From: Streptomyces nitrosporeus
Lineage (GTDB): Bacteria; Actinomycetota; Actinomycetes; Streptomycetales; Streptomycetaceae
Direction of reading: 5' to 3'
DNA length: 64,000 bases
NCBI RefSeq assembly: GCF_008704555.1
Contig: NZ_CP023702.1
Location: 4,030,001-4,094,000 of the forward strand
A program made the position numbers and the translations under genes. The notes beneath the pieces are model-generated. The model made no database searches. It was not told the origin of the DNA and worked only from the letters and a program-made list of their open reading frames with translations. This document shows, piece after piece, positions 19,759 through 28,126 of the stretch. Position 1 is the first letter of the stretch. Each line of letters opens with the position of its first letter.

Positions 19759-20290
19759 CCGCTGCACCACGCCCTTCGCCGCCCGGCGGCAGGGTCGGCC
19801 TGCCCTGGCGCTTCAGCGCCGCAGCCTCCTGCCGCCGCGCGGTGACCGCGTCGACGACAGTGCGGGCGCACGCCTCCGGATCGAGATGCTCCCAGAAGCG
19901 GAGCACTAGCCAGCCGGCCTCGCTGAGGCGGTCGTCCGTATCGCGGTCGCGCTGGACGTTGCGGCCGATCTTGTCCTCCCAATACGGTCGGTTGGTCTTG
20001 GGCATGACGAAATGCTCCGGGCAGCCGTGCCAGAAGCAGCCGTCGATGAAGACCGCCACCTTCACAGGCCGGAAGACCATGTCAGCCGTGCGGCGCATCT
20101 TCGGAAGCGGCTTGGCAGCGACGCGGTAGCGGAGCCCCGCAGCATGTACCAAGGAGCGCAGAAGCAGCTCCGGCGCAGTGTCGCGGTTTCGGTTGCCGAG
20201 CATGCTCCGCCGGTTCGCCGCCGACGAGGCCCACGAACCCTCAGGGGGTTGCCACTGCGGGAGCTCTCCCGCTGCTTCCTTCTCGCTCAT
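19751..20290 (-). CDS. vsr: Very short patch repair endonuclease
   Basis: 179 aa. The Vsr core is clear: NRNRDTAPELLLRSLVHAAG, RRTADMVF (catalytic Asp) and VAVFIDGCFWHGCPEHF (zinc and active-site His/Cys), then FWEHLD. Vsr nicks T:G mismatches that arise when 5-methylcytosine deaminates, so it travels with m5C methyltransferases. Its ATG overlaps the restriction-enzyme stop, so nuclease and repair enzyme are co-translated. Confidence 0.93.
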   Translation of the reverse strand: MSEKEAAGELPQWQPPEGSWASSAANRRSMLGNRNRDTAPELLLRSLVHAAGLRYRVAAKPLPKMRRTADMVFRPVKVAVFIDGCFWHGCPEHFVMPKTNRPYWEDKIGRNVQRDRDTDDRLSEAGWLVLRFWEHLDPEACARTVVDAVTARRQEAAALKRQGRPTLPPGGEGRGAAVS

Positions 20291-21249
20291 ATCTCCGGCA
20301 GCTTCGGTACAGCCTGTTCTGGATCAGCAGGCCCGGCGAGGACCCACTCCCGCCCTTCGAGTTCCACTCGCGGAGCCGCACCGTGCTCGGGCCGTACCTC
20401 AGCGAGCCGCGCGCTTACAGACTCGCCCGGACCGGGCACCGGCAAACCGAGTGCTTCAGCGATCCGGCCGTGGCTGGAGTAGTGGCCCAGGATCACGATG
20501 CCGCGGGGTTGGAGCCGCGAACGCGACCCGCCGTTGTAGCGCACCCGCTTCATATAGTCCTCCTGCATGGCCACGGTCGCGACAACCGTCCGGCTGACGC
20601 GTCGGCCCTGGGCGCGCAGGAAGAGCTCGTCCACCCTACGCTGTCCGCTCTTGTGGGAGAAGATCGCGTCGATGTCCGGCCCGGACAACCTCAGCAGCAT
20701 GTTCTCCTGGAGCGGAGCCCGGTCGAAAAGCCACTTCACTGCCTGGCGCCCCGCGGCGCTCAAAGTCTTCTTGGCATCCCGGTTGCCGCCACTGTTCAGC
20801 CGCTCAGGCAGGGCACGCACCAAGCCGGCGGACCAGCTCGACCGCTCATCGCTGGCCCAGACCACAAGCAGCAGGTGGCCGAGAGCCTCCGGGGGGATCA
20901 TCCAGGCGCCCAGGGTCTGGGAGTACTTGCAATCGACGTCGATCCCGGCGATCGAGTAGTCCATGTCGCGGCCGTCTGCGAACCCGAATTCGCGCTGCAG
21001 GTTGATCTCGATCAGCGTGCCGAGGTGTGCCTTCTCCGTCTTGTACAGCTGCCCCCAGCGATAGCGGCCTGTGTGCTGCCCGTCCAGCAGCATGTCGATA
21101 CTCCGCCGGACCGCTGCGGCCATTCTGCGGCCGTCCGGATCGGCCGCAAGGAGGCTCCGCGCCACAGCAGCCAGCTCGCGGTCTGCCTCATTGCCGTCGT
21201 CGCCGAGAGGCCACAGCGGGGTCTGCATACTCGTTCCGTCGCCATCCAC
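20287..21249 (-). CDS. NaeI-family type IIE restriction endonuclease
   Basis: 320 aa. Very similar, from memory, to R.NaeI (GCC^GGC): DGQHTGRYRWGQLYKTEK, then GTLIEINLQREF, and YSIAGIDVDCKYS. The catalytic residues of NaeI (Glu70, Asp86, Asp95, Lys97) correspond to Glu81, Asp97, Asp106 and Lys108 with a constant offset of 11. Leu54 matches NaeI Leu43, the residue whose change to Lys turns NaeI into a topoisomerase, so this copy should cleave. The C-terminal CAP-like DNA-binding domain is present (RGIVILGHYSSHGRIAEALG). Convergent with its methyltransferase, coupled to vsr. Confidence 0.9.
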   Translation of the reverse strand: MDGDGTSMQTPLWPLGDDGNEADRELAAVARSLLAADPDGRRMAAAVRRSIDMLLDGQHTGRYRWGQLYKTEKAHLGTLIEINLQREFGFADGRDMDYSIAGIDVDCKYSQTLGAWMIPPEALGHLLLVVWASDERSSWSAGLVRALPERLNSGGNRDAKKTLSAAGRQAVKWLFDRAPLQENMLLRLSGPDIDAIFSHKSGQRRVDELFLRAQGRRVSRTVVATVAMQEDYMKRVRYNGGSRSRLQPRGIVILGHYSSHGRIAEALGLPVPGPGESVSARLAEVRPEHGAAPRVELEGREWVLAGPADPEQAVPKLPEI

Positions 21250-21318
21250 GACGGGACTCTATCCATGCCGCGGGTAAGCAGGACAGCCGATCCGGGACAG
21301 CAGTGGCACACTTCGGCT

Positions 21319-21507
21319 GTGATTCGGGAACCAGCTGAGCTCAGCATCGACGAAGACGGGAAGGTCTCGCTGCCTATCGGACTCCTGGCGGAGGCCGGCC
21401 TTGGCACCGGGGCCCGCATCATGGCGTTCAGCGACGGGGACGGCCGCATCGTGCTCCAGCGGGAGGCAGATGCCTTGGAGAGGCTGCTGCAGGAGGGGAC
21501 TCTGTGA
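21319..21507 (+). CDS. AbrB/SpoVT-like small DNA-binding protein
   Basis: 62 aa from GTG 21319; an in-frame ATG at 21265 would add 18 residues. Swapped-hairpin AbrB pattern: LSIDEDGKVSLPIGLLAEAG, then GARIMAF and GRIVLQREADALERLL. It is transcribed divergently from the NaeI-like gene, 69 bp away, where control proteins of restriction systems often sit. It may regulate the restriction genes, or be an antitoxin whose partner is missing. It is convergent with the helicase gene (8 bp apart). Confidence 0.7.
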   Translation: MIREPAELSIDEDGKVSLPIGLLAEAGLGTGARIMAFSDGDGRIVLQREADALERLLQEGTL

Positions 21508-21515
21508 GCTGAACC

Positions 21516-23342
21516 CTACAGCGCGCCCGTTTCAAGATGCTCGAGGACGGCCCGCATATCGGCCGCGTCCATCCCTGCGGCAACAGGGGCTTCTTCCTCC
21601 GGATCGCTGAGCTCGCGCACTGCGGGGTCGTCCAGGATCCTGCCCATGAATTCCAGCTTCTTCGCCAGTCTCATGGCGACGATCTCGTCGACCGTGCCCG
21701 CGGCTGCGAGCACGGTGATCCTGGTCTCGGCGTCAGGACTCAGCCCAAGGCGGTGGATGCGGTCCAGGCTCTGCAGAAAGCGGCCAGCCTGGAAATCGCG
21801 ATCGATGTAGACCGCGTCATGGCAGTCCTGGTGCAGGCTGATGCCTTCGCCGAGGGTCGCAGGGTTCGAGATGAGGACGGAGCAGTCAGGATCCTCCCTG
21901 AACCGGCGGAGCTCTGCTTCTCGGTCCTGGGTGCCACCGTGGACCGCAGCAGGCTGGAAGGGCGCCAGCAGCCGCTGCAGAGACGTAATGCTGCGGACGA
22001 AGCTCGCCCAGACCAGGGTCTTCCGCCCCAGTGAGGCATTCTCCGCAACGATGGCCAAGACCTCCTCGTACTTGGGTGCTACCTCGTACTCCGGAAGGCG
22101 GTGGAGGAGTTCCGACAGAGGGGCGTTCTCCGAAGCCTGCAATGGCGGGACGCGGAACTCGAGAGGCTCGTACCGAGTTGATCCGCCTACTAGAAGGGCA
22201 GGGCTGGTCGCAGCCATCAACATGCGCAGCACTGCTTTGCCGAGAGCCTGGAAGTCCATGCGGTCGGCAGCGGCCCTCGCAGAGACCTTGCCTCCGGCCT
22301 TGAGCGCCTCGTAGATCTCTTCGTGCAGAGGCGGCATCGCCAGCCGCCGCAGCCGGAGCTCTACCGGCGGCAGCCCCAGCTCTGCTTTTGTCGTACGAGT
22401 GAACATGGGTCTCAGTACCTGGCTCGCATAGGCGAGGTCGCCGCCGTCGACGGCCTGGGTCACCACTCTGCGCCCGTGGCCTGGCCACACGAAGGACAGG
22501 AGGTTCTCCAGGTCCTTGGCACCGTTCGGTGCCGGCGTGCCGCTGAGGATCATGCGAACGCGGCTGAGCGGACCGAGCGCGAGGCAAGCTGCGCCCCAGA
22601 CGCCGGCCCCCCCCAGCTTCATCCGGTGGGCTTCGTCGACGACAAGCATTGCAGGAGCTGCTCTGAGCCAATCGGAGAGCGCAGGCAGCGCCCCGTGCAG
22701 GCGCTCGTAGTTGACGATGAGGAGATCGGCAGAGGGAGGAGAGCCCTTGCCCATCACATGCGCCTGGAGCGGCTCAGCAAAGCACGCATCGGCTTCGTAC
22801 CGCCATGCTTCGAACGCCGACTTCGGGCTGACCACGAGGATGCGGGACACCTCGCCCCGCTCTCTCAGTGCTGAGAAGACAGCCATGGAGACCCGGGTCT
22901 TCCCAGCTCCGGGCACGCTGAAGTTAGCCCCGTTGCCCATCGAGAGCAGCCGAGCCGTGTCTCGCAGCTGGAACGGGGCCAGAGGGGCCTTCCAGCTTGC
23001 CCCGAGCAGGGTAGGAATCTGGTCGGCGGTGACAGCGTCCTCGCCGACCTCACCGCTGAGCAGCCTCTCGGCCGCGTCAGCGGTGTCGAGCATCTCCGTG
23101 ACGAGACGTCGGAAGTCCTCCTCCCAGACGACGCTTTCTGGTTCAGGCCAGGAAGCCAACGCGCTGATGCTCGCAAGGAAGCTGTCCACGGGGACTACGG
23201 CCGACAACCGGTCTGTCATCCGTCCGCTGGGAAAGCTGGCGATCATCTGCCCGAGAGCACTGCGGCAGGCAGGCACCGTCCTCAGCGATGCCCGGGTACG
23301 CGTGACGTCGAACCCGATCGTCAGACTGGGCTCGCCTGCCAT
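21516..23342 (-). CDS. SNF2-type helicase of the defence island
   Basis: 608 aa. SF2/SNF2 motifs: Walker A FSVPGAGKTR (Lys148), Ia ILVVSPKSAFEAW, DEAH box at 236-239, III LSGTPAPNG, then IV-VI: KTLVWASFVRSITSL, VLISNPATLGEGISLHQ and QSLDRIHRLG. The N-terminal 110 residues resemble nothing I know. The start codon immediately follows the ParB-like stop, so the genes are co-translated. Probably a DNA translocase; partner nuclease unknown. Confidence 0.85.
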   Translation of the reverse strand: MAGEPSLTIGFDVTRTRASLRTVPACRSALGQMIASFPSGRMTDRLSAVVPVDSFLASISALASWPEPESVVWEEDFRRLVTEMLDTADAAERLLSGEVGEDAVTADQIPTLLGASWKAPLAPFQLRDTARLLSMGNGANFSVPGAGKTRVSMAVFSALRERGEVSRILVVSPKSAFEAWRYEADACFAEPLQAHVMGKGSPPSADLLIVNYERLHGALPALSDWLRAAPAMLVVDEAHRMKLGGAGVWGAACLALGPLSRVRMILSGTPAPNGAKDLENLLSFVWPGHGRRVVTQAVDGGDLAYASQVLRPMFTRTTKAELGLPPVELRLRRLAMPPLHEEIYEALKAGGKVSARAAADRMDFQALGKAVLRMLMAATSPALLVGGSTRYEPLEFRVPPLQASENAPLSELLHRLPEYEVAPKYEEVLAIVAENASLGRKTLVWASFVRSITSLQRLLAPFQPAAVHGGTQDREAELRRFREDPDCSVLISNPATLGEGISLHQDCHDAVYIDRDFQAGRFLQSLDRIHRLGLSPDAETRITVLAAAGTVDEIVAMRLAKKLEFMGRILDDPAVRELSDPEEEAPVAAGMDAADMRAVLEHLETGAL

Positions 23343-24758
23343 CTAGCGAGCCCTCCCGAGAGTCTCGATGAGCCAAGTCACCCCGTCACCGGGATCCTGC
23401 ACAGTGCGCTTGGCTTCAAGCGCGAGCTTCTGCAGTTTCTTCCGGAGGTCGGTGACGGCGTCGTCGAAGGCGTCCTCGTCAAGGCTGCTCTGAGCCCGGG
23501 ACATGACGAGATCTGTGATGCACTGCTCGATGTCCCGGCCTGCATCGGCCAGGCGGGCGGGCGCTGCCTGCTTGCGCTTCTGGATGCGTGCATCACGGCC
23601 GGCGAATGTGATGGCTTCATCCATCGCATCGCGCAGTCTTTTTGCCTCCTTCTGCGCTTCATCGGCAGCATCCTGCTCAACAGATCCGCCAGGCTGGATG
23701 GCGACCCGCAAGCGCAGAACGGTGTCGGTCAGTGATTTGGCCGCACTGAGGTCGGCAGAGGGGCCCTTAACTGCCCTACCCAAACCCGGGATGGCGGTAC
23801 TCGCAGCAGGCCCGGCCGGTGCACTGCCCTCAGGGAGTACCTTCGACAGGTAGCGCTCGTTGAAGTCGTGGCCGATGAAGCGCACGTCGGTCTTGGCGAA
23901 CCCGAGCAGCATGGCAGCTAGCCGACTCTCCAGCAGCAGCTCGGCCTTCTCCGGGTTCGTTGCGTACTGCTTGACGTAGGCGCGCTGGAGCTCGCGGAAC
24001 TTCTCCGCCTGGTCCTCGAACGCCACCAGAGACAATTGGCCGCCAGCCGACCGGCTGCGTTCGATCAGCGACTCGATGTTTGCCAGCACCCACTGGTCCT
24101 GCCGGCACCGCTCCGCTGTTGTACGGAAAATTGAGGCGATTACCGCCAAGGGCGTTCCCCGGTCAACGAGTTCCTGCACCGCAAGGAGCCGGTTGATGTA
24201 CGAGTAGTCGCGGCGGTGCTCCTTGCGCAGCTGCAGGGACAGCTCGATTGCCGCGATGTCCTGCCAGTCGCAGCTCTCTGGCAGGACGGCCACGCGCATC
24301 TCGTGCGTGGGCCCGTACAACTGGACCAGACCTGCGCGGCGGGTGTTGCCGTTGACGAGGACGCCCTCACGGGTGATCAGGCCGGGATCTGTCTGGCCGT
24401 ACTCCTTGAGGCTGGCGACCAGTTCGTCGAACTCCGGATCCTTCCTTGCCGGATCCGCGGGAAGCACCTGCAGCAGCCGGTCCAAGTACGCCTGGCTCTC
24501 GCTGCTCCAGGGGTCGTCAGCCAGGGCCGCCGCCTGCTTGGGGTCGTGGCTGGACTGGGCGCGGATGCGATGGGTGGCAGGGTTGTAGTAGAGGTTCCCC
24601 ACCGGCATCTGAATGACTTCCAGGTGCTCAGGGTGCCCGCGCCACTCCACCGTCAGCGTCTCGCGAGGACCGCTGCCGGCCTCGACTTCCCGCAAACGGG
24701 ACCGGACCAGCGTGCGGTTCTCCTCAGCGATCGGCGGCAGACCGTAGTCCTGTGCCAT
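23343..24758 (-). CDS. ParB-like nuclease-domain protein of the defence island
   Basis: 471 aa. A ParB/sulfiredoxin-like fold is seen in VASLKEYGQTDPGLITREGVLVNGNTRRAGL, where NGNTR takes the place of the usual DGxxR. A helical middle part (LQLRKEHRRDYSYINRLLAVQELVDRG) resembles the helix-turn-helix of ParB. The C-terminal third is charged and probably coiled coil (about 360-455). DNA-modification systems (for example DndB) use related folds, but no Dnd genes occur here. Middle gene of a tight three-gene operon with the helicase and the HNH-like protein. Confidence 0.65.
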   Translation of the reverse strand: MAQDYGLPPIAEENRTLVRSRLREVEAGSGPRETLTVEWRGHPEHLEVIQMPVGNLYYNPATHRIRAQSSHDPKQAAALADDPWSSESQAYLDRLLQVLPADPARKDPEFDELVASLKEYGQTDPGLITREGVLVNGNTRRAGLVQLYGPTHEMRVAVLPESCDWQDIAAIELSLQLRKEHRRDYSYINRLLAVQELVDRGTPLAVIASIFRTTAERCRQDQWVLANIESLIERSRSAGGQLSLVAFEDQAEKFRELQRAYVKQYATNPEKAELLLESRLAAMLLGFAKTDVRFIGHDFNERYLSKVLPEGSAPAGPAASTAIPGLGRAVKGPSADLSAAKSLTDTVLRLRVAIQPGGSVEQDAADEAQKEAKRLRDAMDEAITFAGRDARIQKRKQAAPARLADAGRDIEQCITDLVMSRAQSSLDEDAFDDAVTDLRKKLQKLALEAKRTVQDPGDGVTWLIETLGRAR

Positions 24759-24820
24759 TTCCTTGTTCCTGCTTCCCTACGTCTTGTTGTCCAGGGGGCC
24801 TCTGCGTGCTGAGATCGGCT

Positions 24821-25519
24821 TCAGGCGGCACCAAGCTGTGAGCGCAGCTTCGCTCGCGATTCTTCAGGCAGGGAGCGGTAAGCACTCCAGAGTCGGTCCA
24901 GCGCGGTGAACTCCCGCTGGTCGTCAGCCAACCAGCCCTCCAGAACGCGGCGATCCGAAGAGCTGAGTGCCGCCGCTGCCCTGATGACCTCGCCGAGATC
25001 CGCCATTAGCGCACGGCCGCCGACTCTGCACCGCCGGCACTCAGTGACCAACTCCGTTGTCCGGCCTCCACCAGGCTTGATGACCTCTCTCCGAGCAATG
25101 TCGAGCTGGGCGGCTTCGTCTGTGCCGTCGTACAGCTCACCGGGGGTGATACCGCAGGAGCGGCACATGTTCCCGTCCCTCGCTAGAACCTCCCGCCGCC
25201 GTCCTGCGCCGATGGCTGCAGTGCCGGCCCTGCGTGTCGCCCGCCCGGGCAACCAGACCGGATCGCCCTGCTCGACGAAGCGCTGCTCGTGAGAGTCCAG
25301 CGTCGCGTCCTCGCGGTTCGTATCGATTCGCCATCCGAAGTCCCGCAGGTCCCTCATGCGGCGGTCGACCTGCGAGACACCAGGGAAGGCGGCACGGAGC
25401 TGCTCCTTGGTGAACGTCTTGCCCACTCCGACCTCGGACACAAGCCACAGTGCAGCGCGCTTCATCGTCCCCAGGCCGGGATCCAGCCAAGAGGGCAGGG
25501 GTGCTTCCATTCGAGTCAA
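24821..25519 (-). CDS. HNH-like zinc-binding protein of the defence island
   Basis: 232 aa. The N-terminal part is a winged-helix-like region (KEQLRAAFPGVSQVDRRMRDL). The centre has two Cys pairs, CRSCG near 137 and CRRC near 177, around a segment with LDIARREVIKPGG, like the zinc scaffold of HNH endonucleases. The catalytic His-Asn-His pattern is not obvious; Asp or Arg occupy the expected places. Promoter-proximal gene of the operon with the ParB-like and helicase genes. It may be the nuclease or a structural relative. Confidence 0.6.
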   Translation of the reverse strand: MTRMEAPLPSWLDPGLGTMKRAALWLVSEVGVGKTFTKEQLRAAFPGVSQVDRRMRDLRDFGWRIDTNREDATLDSHEQRFVEQGDPVWLPGRATRRAGTAAIGAGRRREVLARDGNMCRSCGITPGELYDGTDEAAQLDIARREVIKPGGGRTTELVTECRRCRVGGRALMADLGEVIRAAAALSSSDRRVLEGWLADDQREFTALDRLWSAYRSLPEESRAKLRSQLGAA

Positions 25520-25607
25520 ACCTCCTCAAGAGGGCAGTGAAAGGCGCCAACGGCCCATACAGCCACCCATTACTAGCATGGAAAGCGCTATCGATTCCAG
25601 TGATCAG

Positions 25608-25634
25608 CCATCTTTACAACTTCAGTAAAGATGG
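25608..25634. promoter_or_regulatory. AT-rich palindrome between the divergent HNH-like and HTH genes
   Basis: CCATCTTTAC (25608-25617) and GTAAAGATGG (25625-25634) are perfectly inverted around a 7-base loop. The surrounding 281 bp between the two divergent starts is unusually AT-rich for this genome. A dual operator, possibly bound by the HTH protein encoded at 25801, is the simplest reading; a hairpin in the HNH-gene leader is another. Confidence 0.45.
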
Positions 25635-25800
25635 CCATCCAAATTGCCCGGAATTTACTGTTTCAGCCGCTTCGGTCTCTCGTTGAAAATAGTCCGCCTG
25701 GTGGGCGGAGAACCCGGGATCGCGCACCCTGCGAACGGGTAGGCTCAGGCTGATTGATCGTCTCCGTGTGCAATCCCGGCAACCGGAAGGGGTCCTCGCT

Positions 25801-26469
25801 GTGCCAGCTTCAGGACATATCGGAAGTTCGTACGCATCCGGCACCACTAGTGAGGTAAAGGAGTTCGCTGCAGCCCTGAGGATCGTCATCCAGTACGTCC
25901 GGCCGGGAGCTGCCTTGTATGCCGCAGCGGAGGCCCTGCGTATTTCGCCATCCCAGCTGTCCCACTGGCTCCACGGGCGGCGGCTTCCTGACAGGGAAGC
26001 GGTACGCCGTATGTCCGAGCTGGCGCAGCAGGGTGCCTGCCGCGTGGGGGTAGTGCTTGAACCCGAACCTGCCGAACTCCAAGCGCTGCTGTGCGCAGCC
26101 CGGCGGTCGAAGGGGCACCCTTCAGCCGACTGCACCTGTTCGGAGGGGGACCGGCGCAACGGGGTGGCATCCGGCAAGGGGGACCGGCGCAACGGCCGCA
26201 GTTCTTCGCCGGTGAGTGCCGACCGGCTCGACGCGCCTCCGGATCTCCTCGGGGCGCTGGCCGAAATGAAGGCCGACCGGAGGATCGCCCTGCTTGCCGA
26301 CCTGGCCGCCTCATGGGAGGAATCGGAAATCGCCTACGCCGCCGACAAGCTGGCACGTGCCGGGATGGAGGTGGAAATGGAGGCACTTATCCGTTACGCG
26401 AGAAGCGTGGGAAAGGATTCGACGGAGGTGGCGGTCGCCCTCGCCATGTACCGCATTCGGCTAGGATGA
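25801..26469 (+). CDS. Helix-turn-helix protein beside the defence operon
   Basis: 222 aa from GTG 25801, with GGAAGGGG eight bases upstream; GTG 25768 is an alternative. HTH near residues 45-72: YAAAEALRISPSQLSHWLHG. The middle has the near repeat EGDRRNG/KGDRRNG (encoded at about 26143-26195), and the C-terminal half is helical (AYAADKLARAGMEVEMEALI). Divergent from the three-gene defence operon, so a plausible regulator of it; no family name is certain. Confidence 0.6.
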   Translation: MPASGHIGSSYASGTTSEVKEFAAALRIVIQYVRPGAALYAAAEALRISPSQLSHWLHGRRLPDREAVRRMSELAQQGACRVGVVLEPEPAELQALLCAARRSKGHPSADCTCSEGDRRNGVASGKGDRRNGRSSSPVSADRLDAPPDLLGALAEMKADRRIALLADLAASWEESEIAYAADKLARAGMEVEMEALIRYARSVGKDSTEVAVALAMYRIRLG

Positions 26470-26659
26470 TCTGCACCGCAATCCTCACGGGTGGCAAAAT
26501 GGGGTCCGAGTGCGTTTTCGCTCAGCTCCACCGCCCCATGCGTGCCATTGCGTATCGTCAGTCGCAACACGGGAAAGGCCCGGCCGCCTGGCTACCAACC
26601 TGAGCCGGCGCCTTCCCCGCGGAAACATCCCGACTAGTTCACTGATCAGGAGCTTCACG

Positions 26660-26896
26660 TTGAAGTGTAAGGCTGTCCTGGCACTCCTTGCCAGGAAGAT
26701 CAAGGCTGCCCTGCGCCGCTCGCCCCGCGTCGGCAGTGCCTCCGAAGGGGCGGTGCAGGGGTGGCCCTCGCCGCGGGTGCGGCGCCGACTGCGGTTCCTC
26801 CGCTGGGTGCTCACCGTCCAGGCACTCAAGGGCGCAGTGTCGGCTGTAGCGGGTGTAGCAGCCCTCTGGCTGCTCGATTGGATCCTGCACCTCTGA
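26660..26896 (+). CDS. Small membrane protein
   Basis: 78 aa from TTG 26660, with AGGAG seven bases upstream. A basic N-terminal region (KIKAALRRSPRVGS, VRRRLRFLRW) precedes one C-terminal transmembrane helix (GAVSAVAGVAALWLLDWIL). A terminator hairpin follows. A single-span basic protein next to a defence locus could be an effector, but nothing in the sequence shows that. Confidence 0.5.
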   Translation: MKCKAVLALLARKIKAALRRSPRVGSASEGAVQGWPSPRVRRRLRFLRWVLTVQALKGAVSAVAGVAALWLLDWILHL

Positions 26897-26917
26897 TCGG
26901 AGGGCGGGACAGGGGAG

Positions 26918-26942
26918 GCCGGGCCGCCAACAGCGGCCCGGC
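26918..26942 (+). terminator. Terminator after the small membrane protein
   Basis: GCCGGGCCGC (26918-26927) and GCGGCCCGGC (26933-26942) pair perfectly around CAACA, 21 bases after the stop. The remaining sequence to the transposase start at 27209 holds no gene that I can see, and no IS terminal inverted repeat was identified. Confidence 0.8.
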
Positions 26943-27208
26943 GTCTGATGCTGGCGGCGATCTCTCCGGGAGCCTACCCATTCTCCAAGCCTCTCCCGAG
27001 CCATCTGAGACCGCCCCACATCAACCGCCTGAACTGCGGAAACGCCATTGAAGCCAGTAGGTTCCTTAGTAGCTGTTGTCGTTCCGATCCTGAGGGGTGG
27101 GCGTCGAACGGGGGTCTCGTTCGGGTGACCGTGGCCGGCTGCGGGCATGAAGGCAGGGCCTCTTGGTAGCTCGGGGTTGCGAAGCCAACCGAGATCCAGG
27201 AGACCCTG

Positions 27209-28126
27209 TTGCCGCAGTTGTACGTGCTCGCGCCGGTGCAGTTCAACTCGGCTGCTCTGTCGTGTGATTGTGTCGCTCATCGGTTCGGGAATGCGGCCGA
27301 CCATCCAGAGCGTGTTCGGCGGTATCCCTCGGACATGACGGACGCGGAGTGGTCTGTGGTCCGGCCGCTGCTGCCGGTGCCGGGCTGGCTGCGAGGTCGG
27401 GGCGGGCAGCCGGAGGCGTACTGCCACCGGGCGATACTGGATGCGATCCGCTATCTGGTCGACAACGGAACGAAGTGGCGGGCCATGCCGGCCGACTTCC
27501 CGCCGTGGGACCGGGTCTATGCGTTCTTCCGCCGCTGGCGCGACCACACGCTGGTCAGAGAGTTCCACGACCGACTGCGCGGCAGGGTCCGCGAAGCGTC
27601 GGGGCGAGATGCGGAACCGACGGCCGGCGTGATCGACTCGCAGTCCGTCAAGGCGGACGCCGTCGTCGGCGCCGACAGCCGCGGTTTCGACGGCGGGAAG
27701 CTGGTCAACGGCCGCAAACGACACGTGGTGGTCGACACTCTCGGCCTGCTGCTGGGCGTCATGGTCACCGCGGCGGACATTGGCGACCGCGTCGCAGCGA
27801 AGGTGCTGCTCGAGCGGGTGACCGACGCTCACCACCGGCTGGAACTCGTCTGGGCTGACGGCGGCTATACCGGCAGCCTCGTCAAGCACTGCCTGGCCGC
27901 CCTCGCGCTGGTCCTGGCGATCGTCAAGCGGAGCGACGACATGCGCGGCTTCGTGGTGCTGCCCAAGCGGTGGATCGTCGAGCGGCTCTTCGCCCACCTG
28001 ATGCGAAGCCGCCGCCTGGTCCGTGACTTCGAACGATCCACCAGCAGCGCCGAGGCGATGATCTACTGGTCGATGACCATGATCATGACCCGCCGCCTGG
28101 CCCGCTCACGCTCCGCGCGAGGGTGA
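27209..28126 (+). CDS. IS5-family DDE transposase
   Basis: 305 aa from TTG 27209 with AGGAG upstream; ATG 27335 (MTDAEWSVVRPLLP) is the more usual family start. DDE residues are in VIDSQSVKAD, VWADGGYTG and RWIVERLFAHLMRSRR. The DDE core and the conserved NGTKWRAMPADFPPW box are intact, so it may be active. Insertion ends were not found by eye. It marks a later insertion into the element's right part or a passenger acquired with it. Confidence 0.88.
   Translation: MPQLYVLAPVQFNSAALSCDCVAHRFGNAADHPERVRRYPSDMTDAEWSVVRPLLPVPGWLRGRGGQPEAYCHRAILDAIRYLVDNGTKWRAMPADFPPWDRVYAFFRRWRDHTLVREFHDRLRGRVREASGRDAEPTAGVIDSQSVKADAVVGADSRGFDGGKLVNGRKRHVVVDTLGLLLGVMVTAADIGDRVAAKVLLERVTDAHHRLELVWADGGYTGSLVKHCLAALALVLAIVKRSDDMRGFVVLPKRWIVERLFAHLMRSRRLVRDFERSTSSAEAMIYWSMTMIMTRRLARSRSARG

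Noticed and set aside
21516..25519. DISARM, BREX or Dnd system
   Set aside because: Has a helicase and a methylase nearby but lacks drmA/B, pglZ/brxC and dndC/D/E.
25768..25800. GTG 25768 as start of the HTH gene
   Set aside because: No ribosome-binding site; GTG 25801 has GGAAGGGG well spaced.
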